NCBI RefSeq assembly: GCF_042665075.1
Contig: NZ_JBHTBR010000005.1
Coordinates: 1,178,001 to 1,242,000 of the forward strand
Length of the DNA: 64,000 nucleotides
Direction of reading: 5' to 3'
DNA from: Hirschia litorea
Lineage (GTDB): Bacteria > Pseudomonadota > Alphaproteobacteria > Caulobacterales > Hyphomonadaceae
Shown in pieces: positions 9,305 through 19,800 of the stretch. The first letter of the stretch is position 1; every line of letters starts with the position of its first letter. The notes beneath the pieces were generated by a model. It searched no databases, was not told the DNA's origin, and worked only from the letters and a program-made list of their open reading frames with translations. The translations under genes and the position numbers were made by a program.

Positions 9305-10336
9305 TTGGCGTCTGATTACAAGATTGATCGAAAAACCAAATGTATCGAGAATGCTTCATTTGAGGATGTCGACTTCAACGCTTTAATTGAAGCCGGTGAG
9401 CCTGTCATTCTTAAGGGAGTTCTGCGCGAGTCTCCACTTTGTAAGGCGGCAGATACATCTGCCAAGTCCGCGATGGACCTTATCTTGTCGTATTATAATC
9501 AGCGGCCCGTTATTCATTTTAAAGCTGAAGCTGAAATAAAAGGGCGTTTCTTTTACAACGACACCTTAGATGGGTTCAATTATAGAACTGATAGAGTTCG
9601 ACTTGAAGAAATTTTTGAGCAAATATTGGCGGAACCTCATGGGCCAGCCCATTATGTCGGTTCAGCAGATGTAGGAGATTTTTTTCCTAACTTGATAGAT
9701 GGATCGAAGCTCCAATTTCCTCAAAATATATCTGGAGCACGTCAGCCTATGATAAGTCTTTGGATGGGCAATCAGACGACGACGGCTTGTCACTATGATA
9801 TGTCAAACAACATAGCAGCTTGCATGGTTGGCAAACGTCGGTTCACACTTTTTCCGCCATCCCAAATTGCCAATCTCTATCCTGGACCCTTGGAGCCAAC
9901 GCCCGGTGGTCAGGTGGTGAGCATGGTCAATTTTAAAGAGCCTGATTTGGAACGTTTCCCTCATTTTCCTCTCGCGATCAAAGAAGGACAAATTGCGGAT
10001 TTGGATGTCGGGGATGTGCTGGTTTATCCAGCAATGTGGTGGCATCAAGTAGAGGCATTGGAGCCTTTCAATGTGCTCCTGAATTATTGGTGGAATAATG
10101 TGCCAGCTTATCTTGATGACCCAGTCAATGTAATGTTGCAGGGTATATTGAGTTTGCGAGACAGACCAGAACACGAGCGTCAGGCATGGCGTCATGTGCT
10201 CGATTACTATGTTTTCAATGGGCCAGAGGCACCCATTGCACATCTACCAGAGCATATTCAAAACATGCTTGCTCCACTTGAAGAGCAGTCAGCGCGCAGA
10301 CTTAGAGCGAAGATAATACACAAGCTCAACAGATAA
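9305..10336 (+). CDS. Cupin-like (cupin_8/JmjC) domain protein
   Basis: A 343-residue protein of the cupin_8 group, related to FIH/JmjC Fe(II)/2-oxoglutarate hydroxylases. The metal triad is visible as H163 and D165 in the CHYDMSNN segment and H247 in PAMWWHQVE; the basic residue expected to bind 2-oxoglutarate may be K177 in GKRRF. These residues suggest a working oxygenase, but the substrate is unknown. A TTG start is chosen because GGTGGAGG ends 7 bases before it. The stop overlaps the next ATG (TAATG), so it is coupled to the halogenase. A hydroxylase beside halogenases suggests tailoring of one aromatic or peptide substrate (inference). Confidence 0.85.
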   Translation: MASDYKIDRKTKCIENASFEDVDFNALIEAGEPVILKGVLRESPLCKAADTSAKSAMDLILSYYNQRPVIHFKAEAEIKGRFFYNDTLDGFNYRTDRVRLEEIFEQILAEPHGPAHYVGSADVGDFFPNLIDGSKLQFPQNISGARQPMISLWMGNQTTTACHYDMSNNIAACMVGKRRFTLFPPSQIANLYPGPLEPTPGGQVVSMVNFKEPDLERFPHFPLAIKEGQIADLDVGDVLVYPAMWWHQVEALEPFNVLLNYWWNNVPAYLDDPVNVMLQGILSLRDRPEHERQAWRHVLDYYVFNGPEAPIAHLPEHIQNMLAPLEEQSARRLRAKIIHKLNR

Positions 10337-11847
10337 TGAGCACAAGGGGAGCAGGCGGTATGCAACAGAGGGTCAAAAAAGTCGTTATCGCGGGTGGTGG
10401 CACTGCCGGTTGGACAGTTGCTGCCGCATTGTCGGGCCAATTAGGGGCTTTGTTGGATATCACAATCGTTGAAAGTGATGCGATCGGCACTGTCGGTGTC
10501 GGCGAGGCTACTATCCCTACGCACAAAGCTTTTCATCGTCTTCTAGGCGTTGATGAGCAAGCTTTTATGCGTGCAACACGTGCTAGTTTTAAGCTTGGTA
10601 TCCAATTTGAAAACTGGGGCAAGCTGGGGGATAGTTATTTTCACTCATTTGGGAAAATTGGAAAATCCACTTGGATGGGCGATTTTCAGCACATGTGGCA
10701 CCAAGCTAAGGCTGAAGGTGGTGGCGGTGACTTAGATGACTATTGCTTTGAATTACAAGCGGCTAAGGCCGGTAAATTTGCCACCTCTGAGAAAGCAAAC
10801 ATAAATTACGCCTACCATCTTGATGCTAGCCTTTATGCTGGTTTTCTTAGAAAATACAGCGAAGAGCGTGGCGTAAAGCGGATCGAAGGTAAAATAAATA
10901 ATGTGCATGTGGACCCTGAAAACGGGTTTATCACTCAGCTGGATTTAGATAATGACCAAAGTATTGAAGGTGATCTTTTTATAGACTGCACAGGGTTTCG
11001 TAGCCTGCTTACTGGGGATGCTTTAGGAGTTGGTTACGATGATTGGAGCCATTATCTTCCGATGAACCGAGCCATTGCGGTTCAAACAAAATCTTCAGGT
11101 AAAATAGTACCTTATACGCGTTCAATTGCGAGAAAAGCCGGGTGGCAATGGCGTATTCCGCTGCAACATCGCGTAGGCAATGGTCATGTGTATTCAAGTG
11201 CGCATATGTCGGATGATGATGCCTATAAAATTCTCGTGGATAATATCGACGGAGAGATGGTTTCAGATCCTCGTCCAATAAAATTCACAACTGGCCGGCG
11301 CAAACAATGTTGGACAAAAAATTGTATAGCTTTTGGTTTATCTAGTGGCTTTTTAGAACCGCTGGAATCTACGAGTATTCACCTCGTCCAGATAGGAGTG
11401 ACACGCTTAATCCAAATGTTTCCTTTTGGTGGGGTGAATGAGGCTATTCAGCGCCACTATAATTTCCACAGTGAGAAGGAGCTTGAAAGTATTCGAGATT
11501 TTCTAATTCTTCACTACAAGCTTAACACACGAACCGATTCCGATTTTTGGAAAGAGTGTGCAGCTATGGATATCCCTGACACGCTAAGGCATCGAATTGA
11601 ATTATATAAAAATAACGCGATCGCTTACCAAGATGGCTTGGATTTGTTTCGTGTCGATTCATGGATGCAGGTATTTAGGGGGCAGGGACTTGAAAGTGAT
11701 GGCTATCATTTAATGGGACGTATGCTGCCGCAAGCTCAATTAGAGCATGCGTTGGAAACACTCAAAGCGAATATAGGGAAAACAGTGTCAGGGATGCCGC
11801 GTCATGAAGACTTTTTGAAGCAATATTGCGGCATTGACGATGTCTAA
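10336..11847 (+). CDS. Flavin-dependent tryptophan halogenase, canonical WxWxIP type
   Basis: A 503-residue halogenase with all family signatures: GGGTAGW (residues 20-26), catalytic-type K86 in SFKLG, WQWRIP (270-275) and FLEPLESTS (from 339). It is the only one of the three halogenases in this window with the full WxWxIP motif and EPLEST wording typical of PrnA/RebH. The ATG at 10336 overlaps the preceding stop; an ATG at 10360 with GGGGAG upstream is an equally good start and would remove eight residues. The next halogenase overlaps its 3' end by 8 bases. It likely forms a functional set with the cupin_8 and SapC proteins. A flavin reductase is needed in trans and none is seen nearby. Confidence 0.92.
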   Translation: MSTRGAGGMQQRVKKVVIAGGGTAGWTVAAALSGQLGALLDITIVESDAIGTVGVGEATIPTHKAFHRLLGVDEQAFMRATRASFKLGIQFENWGKLGDSYFHSFGKIGKSTWMGDFQHMWHQAKAEGGGGDLDDYCFELQAAKAGKFATSEKANINYAYHLDASLYAGFLRKYSEERGVKRIEGKINNVHVDPENGFITQLDLDNDQSIEGDLFIDCTGFRSLLTGDALGVGYDDWSHYLPMNRAIAVQTKSSGKIVPYTRSIARKAGWQWRIPLQHRVGNGHVYSSAHMSDDDAYKILVDNIDGEMVSDPRPIKFTTGRRKQCWTKNCIAFGLSSGFLEPLESTSIHLVQIGVTRLIQMFPFGGVNEAIQRHYNFHSEKELESIRDFLILHYKLNTRTDSDFWKECAAMDIPDTLRHRIELYKNNAIAYQDGLDLFRVDSWMQVFRGQGLESDGYHLMGRMLPQAQLEHALETLKANIGKTVSGMPRHEDFLKQYCGIDDV

Positions 11848-13387
11848 TCTATCCGGTGCTATTCGTTCTGTTCTCATCGTTGGAGGGGGAAGCGCTGGCT
11901 GGTTAACCGCAACTATCTTGGCGTCTAAGCACCACCACAGCTCGGATGGTGAAGGGCTGAAAATTCGACTGATTGAAGCGCCAGATATTCCAATTGTTGG
12001 CGTTGGTGAAGGGACGTGGCCCGGCATGCGACACACGCTTCGCAATGCAGGAATAAAGGAAGTGGATTTCTTAAAAGAGTGCCATGCCTCTTTTAAGCAA
12101 GGTTCCAAATTTGTAGGGTGGAAAACGGGTGGAGAGAAGGACTTCTATTACCACCCATTTGATTTACCAGAGAAATTCTATGATGCGGATGTAAGCCAAT
12201 ATTGGTTAGAAGGTGACCAAGAACAATCATTTTCCAAAGCGAGCTGTGTTCAAGAGCATTTATGCGAATTGGATTTATCTCCCAAATTAATGAGCTCCCC
12301 TGAATATGCGGGTGTTGGTAATTATGGCTTCCATTTAGATGCAGGAAAATTTTCTGAATTCTTGAAAAGGCACTGCACAGAAAAGTTAGGCGTAGAGCTT
12401 ATTCAAGATAATGTGACGCGTGTGAATATTCGTGAGAACGGCGATATTCTTAGTGTAACAACGAAAACGGGCGATGAATTATCGGCGGACCTTTTCGTAG
12501 ATTGTACTGGCTTTCGGTCTTTGTTGTTAGGGGAAGCGCTAGGGGTTGGTTTTGTTGATAAGAGTGCGCAAATGCCAATCAATTCAGCGCTTGCTGTTCA
12601 AGTCCCATACTCTGAGGAAGTGCCCATAAAATCAGCAACGATTTCAACTGCGCAAACAGCGGGTTGGGTGTGGGATATAGGTTTATCCAATAGAAGAGGC
12701 GTAGGGCATGTCTATAGTTCAGCCCACATCACCGATGGTGAAGCTGAACAGCAATTGCAACGGTATTTGGGGGTGTCGGAACCGCAGTTTAGTAATTTAA
12801 ATCCTCGCAAACTGGTTATCCAGCCGGGTTATCGAGAGAAGTTTTGGCACAAAAATTGTGTCGCAATTGGGTTGTCAGCAGGATTTTTAGAGCCACTGGA
12901 AGCGTCTGCCATGATGATAATTGAGGCGTCAGCAAATTTTGTCGCTGATCATTTCCCGGTGACGCGTGCAGCGATGGATAAAGTATCGAAGAAGTTTAAC
13001 GCGCGTTTTCATTATCGTTGGCAGCGCATCATAGATTTTTTGAAATTACACTATGTTTTATCTGATCGTAAGGAGGCGTTCTGGCGAGAGAGTGCAAGCA
13101 GAGAGAGTATGTCCTCTCGGTTGATTGAAGATATGGAATTTTGGTCGTGCCAAGCGCCTTCAGCAAAGGAGTTTGACCGAGTTGATGAACCGTTTCCAAT
13201 CGCTAGCTATCAGTATGTCTTGTATGGCATGGGATTTAAAACACAAAAAAGACCTTTGGGCTTTTCCGAACAAGAAAAGAATGAACTTTTGACAGCGCAA
13301 AGAACTGTCCAGCGGAATGCATCTCTTTTGGCAAGCAAGCTTGTTCCGAATAAGCGTTTACTAGATTTAATAAACGCGAGCACCTGA
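11840..13387 (+). CDS. Flavin-dependent halogenase family protein, WxWxIG variant
   Basis: A 515-residue paralogue of 2379-3932: VGVGEGTWP, YYHP and the SPEYAG/NYGFHLDAG wording match it closely. GGGSAGW lies at residues 15-21, K86 in SFKQG, FLEPLEAS is present, and the signature motif is WVWDIG (276-281), with Gly where the family has Pro. The ATG at 11840 is preferred to the TTG at 11834; it overlaps the previous stop by 8 bases, showing translational coupling. It is the last gene of the cassette. Possession of two enzymes of this variant plus one canonical enzyme suggests different substrates or an altered reaction (inference). Confidence 0.9.
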   Translation: MSNLSGAIRSVLIVGGGSAGWLTATILASKHHHSSDGEGLKIRLIEAPDIPIVGVGEGTWPGMRHTLRNAGIKEVDFLKECHASFKQGSKFVGWKTGGEKDFYYHPFDLPEKFYDADVSQYWLEGDQEQSFSKASCVQEHLCELDLSPKLMSSPEYAGVGNYGFHLDAGKFSEFLKRHCTEKLGVELIQDNVTRVNIRENGDILSVTTKTGDELSADLFVDCTGFRSLLLGEALGVGFVDKSAQMPINSALAVQVPYSEEVPIKSATISTAQTAGWVWDIGLSNRRGVGHVYSSAHITDGEAEQQLQRYLGVSEPQFSNLNPRKLVIQPGYREKFWHKNCVAIGLSAGFLEPLEASAMMIIEASANFVADHFPVTRAAMDKVSKKFNARFHYRWQRIIDFLKLHYVLSDRKEAFWRESASRESMSSRLIEDMEFWSCQAPSAKEFDRVDEPFPIASYQYVLYGMGFKTQKRPLGFSEQEKNELLTAQRTVQRNASLLASKLVPNKRLLDLINAST

Positions 13388-13389
13388 AA

Positions 13390-13428
13390 TAAAAAAGCTT
13401 CCAGCTAAGTTTAGTTCACTTAGCTGGA
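13390..13428 (-). terminator. Terminator between convergent operons
   Basis: Arms TCCAGCTAAGT (13400-13410) and ACTTAGCTGGA (13418-13428) form an 11-bp hairpin. On the minus strand it is followed by a T6 run, so it terminates the surface-protein operon; on the plus strand the T content is weak, but it may also serve the halogenase operon. Confidence 0.8.
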
Positions 13429-13456
13429 GAGTTGTTTGCCATATAAAAACTAGAGC

Positions 13457-13912
13457 TTATTGAAGCTGCGCAAGAAATGATAATTTTCCTGCTTCTGTCG
13501 GCGCGACAGCTTGGGTGAATGTCCACTTCACGTGAGTGATCGCATCAGGCTGGTCATTGGAAACGTTGTTGTCAGCTGTGAAGCTTTCAGCGCCATCCAT
13601 AGAATAGCTAGTTGTTGCTGCGCCAATCTCAGTCGCGGAACCTGCTACAAATATAGTTTGAGCTGGCACAGGGATAACAAATTCAACGCCATCAGCAGGT
13701 TGCGCTAAATTGTTTTTATAATCGAGAGAATAGCGAACGATATCTCCAGGCGCGACAGCTATAGCTTCTTCATAGCTTTCAACAGTATTACCGTTTTCAT
13801 CTGTAGTAATAACTTGTTTTTCAACGGTTTGTTCAGCTTCAAACTTTTGAGCTAAAGCAGGTTGCGTGATAGCAGCCATGCTAATGATGAGTGGCAAAAT
13901 AAAATGTTTCAT
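13457..13912 (-). CDS. Small secreted DUF11-like protein
   Basis: A 151-residue exported protein: signal peptide MKHFILPLIISMAAITQPALAQ, then one beta-rich domain with APGDIVRYSLDYKNNLAQPADGV-type wording, as in DUF11/isopeptide-like surface repeats, which carry a conserved mid-domain NxxxxxA..V pattern. The start at 13912 is chosen for the signal peptide and a GGAG 7 bases upstream; the frame is open further upstream but without a ribosome site. It is the last gene of the four-gene minus-strand operon, 49 bases after the GEVED protein, and ends at a good terminator. It is probably a surface or periplasmic partner of the larger proteins; no enzymatic motif is seen. Confidence 0.75.
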   Translation of the reverse strand: MKHFILPLIISMAAITQPALAQKFEAEQTVEKQVITTDENGNTVESYEEAIAVAPGDIVRYSLDYKNNLAQPADGVEFVIPVPAQTIFVAGSATEIGAATTSYSMDGAESFTADNNVSNDQPDAITHVKWTFTQAVAPTEAGKLSFLAQLQ

Positions 13913-13961
13913 GAGAGCTCCATATATTGAATTAGAGGCAAATTTATTAAAATCGTTGGTA

Positions 13962-16856
13962 TCACTTGATGCGTGCGCGGAAAGATACCGCAAAACTAGG
14001 GTCAGGATCGCCTGCTGCCATTTGGCCTTTGGGGTTAAAACAAATGTGCGTTACGTTTGAATCATAACCCGCACTTGGCACGTAATTGCAAGCGGCAAAG
14101 TCAGCTGGGCGTTGTGCTTGGTTAGAAAAACCAACATCACTATTATATGTGAAGGTTAGTCCTGAACTTGAATCAACAAAACCAACTGGATCGCTACCTG
14201 CATAGGTATTGGGTCCATCTGTATCTATATCCCCATTGAAAAATTCAATTTCATCAGGAAGTCGATCAATCAGAAGAACTGTATCAGTGTCGACGCTTCC
14301 ATCCCCTGTATTTGCGACATTTAAAGTATAGATCACATCTTCACCGGGAAGGGCGTAAACATCACCGCTATTGGTTGGGTCAAATACTGATATGGTTTTA
14401 GAGCCAGTGAGTTCGGCATTCAAACCTAACACAGTGAAAGAATAATCCTCTACTTCACCATCGGGCGCTACATCGTTAAGTCCTAGATCTAACTGCGTGG
14501 ACCAGCGAAAACGTACATGACTTGTTTGATTGATGACGAGTGTTTCCGGTGCCGTTGCTGAGATAGTAATTGTATTTGCCGTTGCATCACTATCGTCCGT
14601 ACGTCCATTCACACCAGTAATTCCATCCTGAGCATTGGTCGCTATCTGTTCACCGGCATCTAGGAAGTCACCATCACCATTCCAGTCGACCCAAGCTTGC
14701 AAATACCCCCCAGACCCTGTGACAGAGACAGGAAATGATAGCGAAGCACTCGGGGATATTGCTGGCATTGTTACACCGTCTTCATCAGCGCTCCCAAGGG
14801 CATCATCACCCGTAGAGTCAGCGGAAGCGAGGGAAGAGGGATCGGAGTCAGGTTTTTCCACTCCCATGTACACAATTGCGTCAGGTATTAAGGCTGAATA
14901 TGTAAGGCTTGCAGCAAGCGTAACTGCAGCTGGCTGAATAGCTGCACTAGATACTGTGTGCTGCGCATAGTGACCGCCGCCATTGCCATAGCTGTTAGGG
15001 GCATCACCAATATCGATGGGCAGTAAGAAACCCATTCCAACGGCTGTAATTCCATTGGATGTAAGTTCAACGTTTAAGTTTGCTATATCTTCTGAAAGAA
15101 CAAGGAGTGTTCCGGGGCCGCCATTGGCTGGGTCAACTTCAATTACTTGCGAACCTCCCATTGGGAAAGCGGCAGAAACTTCTCCTTGATATTCAATAGG
15201 TTCCCAGTTTGCACCATCGGTTACGGCAGATAATATCTCATCACCATCCAAATCCTCAGCTTCAAATAATATGAGATCGAGTGAAATTGGGCTACCATTT
15301 TGGATTGCGCTCCATTCGATATCAAATCGAGGGTCATCTCCAACGATTGCATTGCGCAGGCCGACGGGGTTAATACCTCCATACATGCTGGGCCAAATGT
15401 CTCCACTCCAATCGCCAGAGTTGTAGGATTGAATTGATTGGGTAATATTTGATACTTGCGCTTGTACGGTTATGCCTGCGGGCAGGGACCAAGTTTTATT
15501 TACAATGTCTCCAGCTTGAAAAACGCTTCCGCCGCAAGACCAATCAAACCACCAGATAGCGTTGCGGAACCCACCTGTACCCGATGTGGCATAGCCGCTC
15601 CCTGTGGCTGATGAGCTTGTGGTACAGTTGTGCGTGATGGATGGTTCTATCGTGAAGGAGTAGTCCTCGACCTCTCCATCAGGTGCGCCGCCTTTTGCGC
15701 CATGACCCGTTGTGCTGGCCCAGCGAAAGCGCGCAAATGTCAATGCTGTCGTGGATGATTGAGGTGGTGTGACAGCAATAGATATTTGAGAATTAACCAC
15801 GCCATCGGCATCACCCAATCCACCATCGACGACATCAACCGCTATGGCTTCGTTTGAGTTAAATGTGCCGTTTCCATCCCAATCTATCCATGCTTGTAGA
15901 TAGCCGTTTCCAACAACGGATACAGGGATAAGTGTCTCTACATTTTGCTTGAAACTAGGTAGGGTGACGCCTTCATCTGTGTCATCTGAAGCAGTACCGG
16001 AAGAAACAGTTGCATTGGTTTCTGCATCAACCCCTGTACCTAAAAATAGGCTGGCTGCTCCGGTTGTGATTTGGTGGGTTGGTCCTTGATTAACGATGCG
16101 CGTTCCATATCGTGATGGGGCATCACCAAAGTCTGATTCATGACCACACACGCTGATTTCAAATCCATCACCTCCAGCGCCTTCAAGACCGCCGCCTGTG
16201 AGTTCAAAATTAACTTCAGAATGGAAACCGTTGACCATGACAGAACCAGCAGCAGTTCCTTGAGATGATATAGCAGAAGATTCTGCGCCGGCACTAGACT
16301 CGCCAATTGTTCTGAAGAGACGGTTCGTCTCAGTTTCAAAATGAGTTAAACCAGCAAGCCGTGTGAGCGATGCACCAGGCGTTACCACTTCGATATAGGC
16401 TGAGTTTGAAGACGTGCCGTCAACACCCCCAACACGGTCAAAGTGAACAATCGGGTTGAGAATAGGGCGGTCGAACGTCAAAACCATATTGCCGCTCACG
16501 CCATCAACGCTTGATTGTGTCGTGGCTTCCGCTGTCGTATCCCAAAAGAAAACCATAGATAAAGAGGGCGCACCTTGAGCGGATGTTTCGCTAAAAGCAG
16601 GAACTGAGTTCAGCACGTCAGTGCCGCCTGTGAAATTCCCACCTGCTTGCGCGGATAAAGTCGCGGTGACGCCAACGCCGCTAGATGTGGTCGCTGTCCA
16701 TGTGTTGCCCGATCCCGTCCACGTTCCTGTTAGGGCCGTACATGTTTGTGCGCCATTGGGAGCGGGCTCAGACCAAGCATTTAGCGCTGCAACGATTGTT
16801 GCAGAGGAAATGGCAATAATATATTTGGCCGTTTTGCGAACTATTTTCTTGATCAT
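13962..16856 (-). CDS. Secreted GEVED-repeat / DUF11-like surface protein
   Basis: A 964-residue exported protein. An N-terminal basic and hydrophobic segment (MIKKIVRKTAKYIIAISSA) acts as the signal. The region after it resembles concanavalin/PEP-type surface domains (FDRPILNPIVHFDRVGG). Two GEVED domains follow, marked by PDGEVEDYSF near residues 392 and 800, each after a D-rich D.DGDG..../A.VDWNGDG Ca-binding-like stretch (AWIDWDGNGTF, AWVDWNGDGDF). The C-terminus is a DUF11-like domain (GEDVIYTLNVANTGDG) ending FRARIK. GAGGGG precedes the ATG. Its start lies one base after the preceding gene's stop (TAACATG), so the two are co-translated. It is likely a calcium-dependent surface adhesin or matrix component; no anchor is visible. 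Confidence 0.78.
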   Translation of the reverse strand: MIKKIVRKTAKYIIAISSATIVAALNAWSEPAPNGAQTCTALTGTWTGSGNTWTATTSSGVGVTATLSAQAGGNFTGGTDVLNSVPAFSETSAQGAPSLSMVFFWDTTAEATTQSSVDGVSGNMVLTFDRPILNPIVHFDRVGGVDGTSSNSAYIEVVTPGASLTRLAGLTHFETETNRLFRTIGESSAGAESSAISSQGTAAGSVMVNGFHSEVNFELTGGGLEGAGGDGFEISVCGHESDFGDAPSRYGTRIVNQGPTHQITTGAASLFLGTGVDAETNATVSSGTASDDTDEGVTLPSFKQNVETLIPVSVVGNGYLQAWIDWDGNGTFNSNEAIAVDVVDGGLGDADGVVNSQISIAVTPPQSSTTALTFARFRWASTTGHGAKGGAPDGEVEDYSFTIEPSITHNCTTSSSATGSGYATSGTGGFRNAIWWFDWSCGGSVFQAGDIVNKTWSLPAGITVQAQVSNITQSIQSYNSGDWSGDIWPSMYGGINPVGLRNAIVGDDPRFDIEWSAIQNGSPISLDLILFEAEDLDGDEILSAVTDGANWEPIEYQGEVSAAFPMGGSQVIEVDPANGGPGTLLVLSEDIANLNVELTSNGITAVGMGFLLPIDIGDAPNSYGNGGGHYAQHTVSSAAIQPAAVTLAASLTYSALIPDAIVYMGVEKPDSDPSSLASADSTGDDALGSADEDGVTMPAISPSASLSFPVSVTGSGGYLQAWVDWNGDGDFLDAGEQIATNAQDGITGVNGRTDDSDATANTITISATAPETLVINQTSHVRFRWSTQLDLGLNDVAPDGEVEDYSFTVLGLNAELTGSKTISVFDPTNSGDVYALPGEDVIYTLNVANTGDGSVDTDTVLLIDRLPDEIEFFNGDIDTDGPNTYAGSDPVGFVDSSSGLTFTYNSDVGFSNQAQRPADFAACNYVPSAGYDSNVTHICFNPKGQMAAGDPDPSFAVSFRARIK

Positions 16857-16857
16857 G

Positions 16858-19800
16858 TTATTTCCCCTCTTTTGGCGAAACCCAAGCCAAAAGGCCATCA
16901 AGGTCGTTTTGATCTAATTTCAACCTTAACTTTATGAACATGCCGTTTCTACTATCTAAAGCGGCGTCAAAATCATTGTCTTTAAAGCCCGTAAAGTTGT
17001 AACCCGCGCTAATCCATATGTTTTTTGTTGGAGATAAACCAACGCTCGGTCCAAATTGGTATTCAGTTGTGGACGTTGCTGTGGATGTTAAGACCGATCC
17101 ACGCAGACCCAAGTCAACATATCTTGTAACGTCATAGCGGTATTCAGCTCCGATCAAATTCGTCCAACCCGAATATTGTTGGCCTAAAAGGTTAGCTTCA
17201 GAATATTTGATGCCGTGGAATGCAGCGAGCTGAGATCTTTCAGTTGGTGCCATGTTGATCCCAAGATTGTTGACTACTTTCCATGACTCACCATTGAGGT
17301 CAGCTCTTTCCATTTGGAAATCTAAGCGGTTGAAAATTGAGATAGACTCATCTTCAGGGCGGCGCACAAAACCAAGTCTCGCTATTAGTTTGTCTGTCGT
17401 GCCATTGGCTTGTTCATCAGATTGAAGACGAGCACTGGCTGCATAGCTGATTGTTTCAGTCATCTCGCGTGCTGCACCTAAAATGAATGCAGTGCGTGTT
17501 GATGAAATAGTGTCACGGTATTCAAAGCGACCTGATGCGGCGGTCCCCTCATTTCTGTAACCAAGTCCAACATATCCAGATGTATATGAGTCATCTTCTG
17601 TGAGGGCGCTGCGTGTGCCTTCCGCGATAGGGGAGATGGCATCATCTGCAAGTGGATCTACTGGGTTGTCACCTCCATCAATGCGGCTGCGGTTCATAAG
17701 ACCCAGGCTTGCACTCCAATTTTCAGAAATGCGGAATGACTGATCTAGGCCAACTGTAGCTGCAAGACGTGAGCTTGCATCTTTCGTAATGCGGTCCAAT
17801 CCCGTCACGACTTGTCCACCTGTCCAAGGTTGAACAGTCACGCCTACAAGTGTGTTATTGCCAGATGCATCTGCACCATTGGTGATTTCATGGCGGAGGT
17901 TGAGCGTTACGCGCTCACCAAAAGCTTTATCGAGACCAAGAATAGTACGCTCAGGGGATGTAGACACTTGGTCTTTATCGCTGCTGATTGGTTGCTCGTG
18001 AGAGGCGAGAACTGTGACGCCAGCTTTTTGGAAATTCTTGCTTGCGTTTACAGTTGCTAGCAAAGACTCACGATCGCCAGTTGTGAGGTGCTCTTTTACG
18101 GAGCGTAGACCTACGCCTGCTGTGAAAGAGTGTCCGTTTTGGATAAGCGCAATATCAGAAACTGTGCGGTTTTGATCTGTACCGAGGTTTGTTTCGCGGT
18201 ACGCTTGACCTTCTACGCGGCGGATAAGGCGGTTGCCTGTTTCTTCATTAGTTTTTTCGCTGATACGAATGGACGCTTGCGCACCTACGCGGCGAATGCC
18301 GTTAGTGTTGCTGCCTGTTTGGCCTAAACCAAAACCTGCTTCTTCTTCTCTTATATAAGCTTGCGCTGATACACCGTCAGAAGCGTGTCTCAATTCTATG
18401 AGGTATGCATTAGATTCTACGTCATCTTGACCTTCCTCAGCTGAGGCGTTGTTTGATGAAGCAAATTCGGCAACAAGTTGCGTTTTTTCTGTTATGTCCA
18501 TTTTGGCATCAACAGATGTTAGGCGTGAAGCGCTTTTTGATGTTGTTGATGCGCCGTCTTCGCTGATGAAGTTTACACCAACTTCAACCTTGTCATCAAA
18601 GCCGCGTACTTCTGCACGTCCACCATAAGTGATGTTGCGGTCTGCATCGGCAAATGTCTCATAGTCAACAACAATCACATTGTCATTGAAGCTTGCATCC
18701 GTTGTATTCACCGGAAAACGGAAAATGATTTCACCTGTGTCTACATCAAGTTCATAATCTGTGTAGCGCTGCAAAGAGCGGCTAGATAGAATTTGATCTG
18801 GACGGTTACGGTCACGTGTCTCAATGATGATTGTTTCTGAATTGCGCACAAGGTTGGTTTGGCTCAATTGATATGGGCCAGATGTACCATCCGCTGGAAT
18901 TTCATCTTTTACAAAGCCTTGGTTTGTTTCCGCAGCAAAACCAGTAAGCGAGAAATTCTCACCTTCATAATCGGCCTTCAAGCCTGATAGCTGGCGTCCA
19001 TAGCGACCAAGCTCTGAGTCTGCGATATCTGTGTTGAAATCACCGAAAAGAACTTTTGTGGTATCTTTTTCAAGCTTTACATAAAGCGGGTAACGGCTTT
19101 GTGCTTCATGGCCGGATTCTGAGCGGTCTCCATAGAGTGTGTAATAAGCATTAGGATCAATTGCATCGTATAATTCATCGTCTTTACGTCCACGGCGTTT
19201 CGCTGTGTCTACCGCAAGCGTTAGCAACCAGTCGCCTTTTACGAGACCTTTCGCAAAGAATGCAATGCGGCCAGATTTGCTTTGTCCGTCTGTTGTGTCT
19301 GCAAATATATCGTTTGAGCTCACTTCAGCGAGTTCACCAACAGCTAGACCAACAACAACCCAGTCGCGCTTTTCTGGACGAAGATAGGCTTCAATTTCTT
19401 CATAACGGTCATCTGTAAGCGGTACGCGCACACGTACTTTACCTGTGCGAAGTGTAGGCGCTAGCTCAACCATTGCGATACCTTCGCGGTTGATGCTGAT
19501 ACCGCGTGCTTCAACAATACCCACATCTACAGGAGCTATGTCTGAAAGGCGGTTTTCTGTGTTCAATTTGTATGGCGCTGTCACGTCAACTTCGATGATA
19601 CGGCCAGCGTGAACCGGTTGCTTCTCAGAGTTTTCGAGTCTGATCGCTATGATTGGAGCCGTACGTCCATCTGCAACGAGAATTGATTGGTCATCTACGA
19701 GACGCGCGCGTTCACCTTGCTCAACAAACCATATTTCTTTGTTCAGTTTTTCAACGCGACCATCTTTATGCGTAATGATTGCTTCAATTGTGTTGCGGCC

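Noticed and set aside
13962..16856. Repeated PDGEVEDYSF segments considered as a DNA repeat or CRISPR
   Set aside because: They are two copies of a protein domain about 1.2 kb apart, not regularly spaced repeats.
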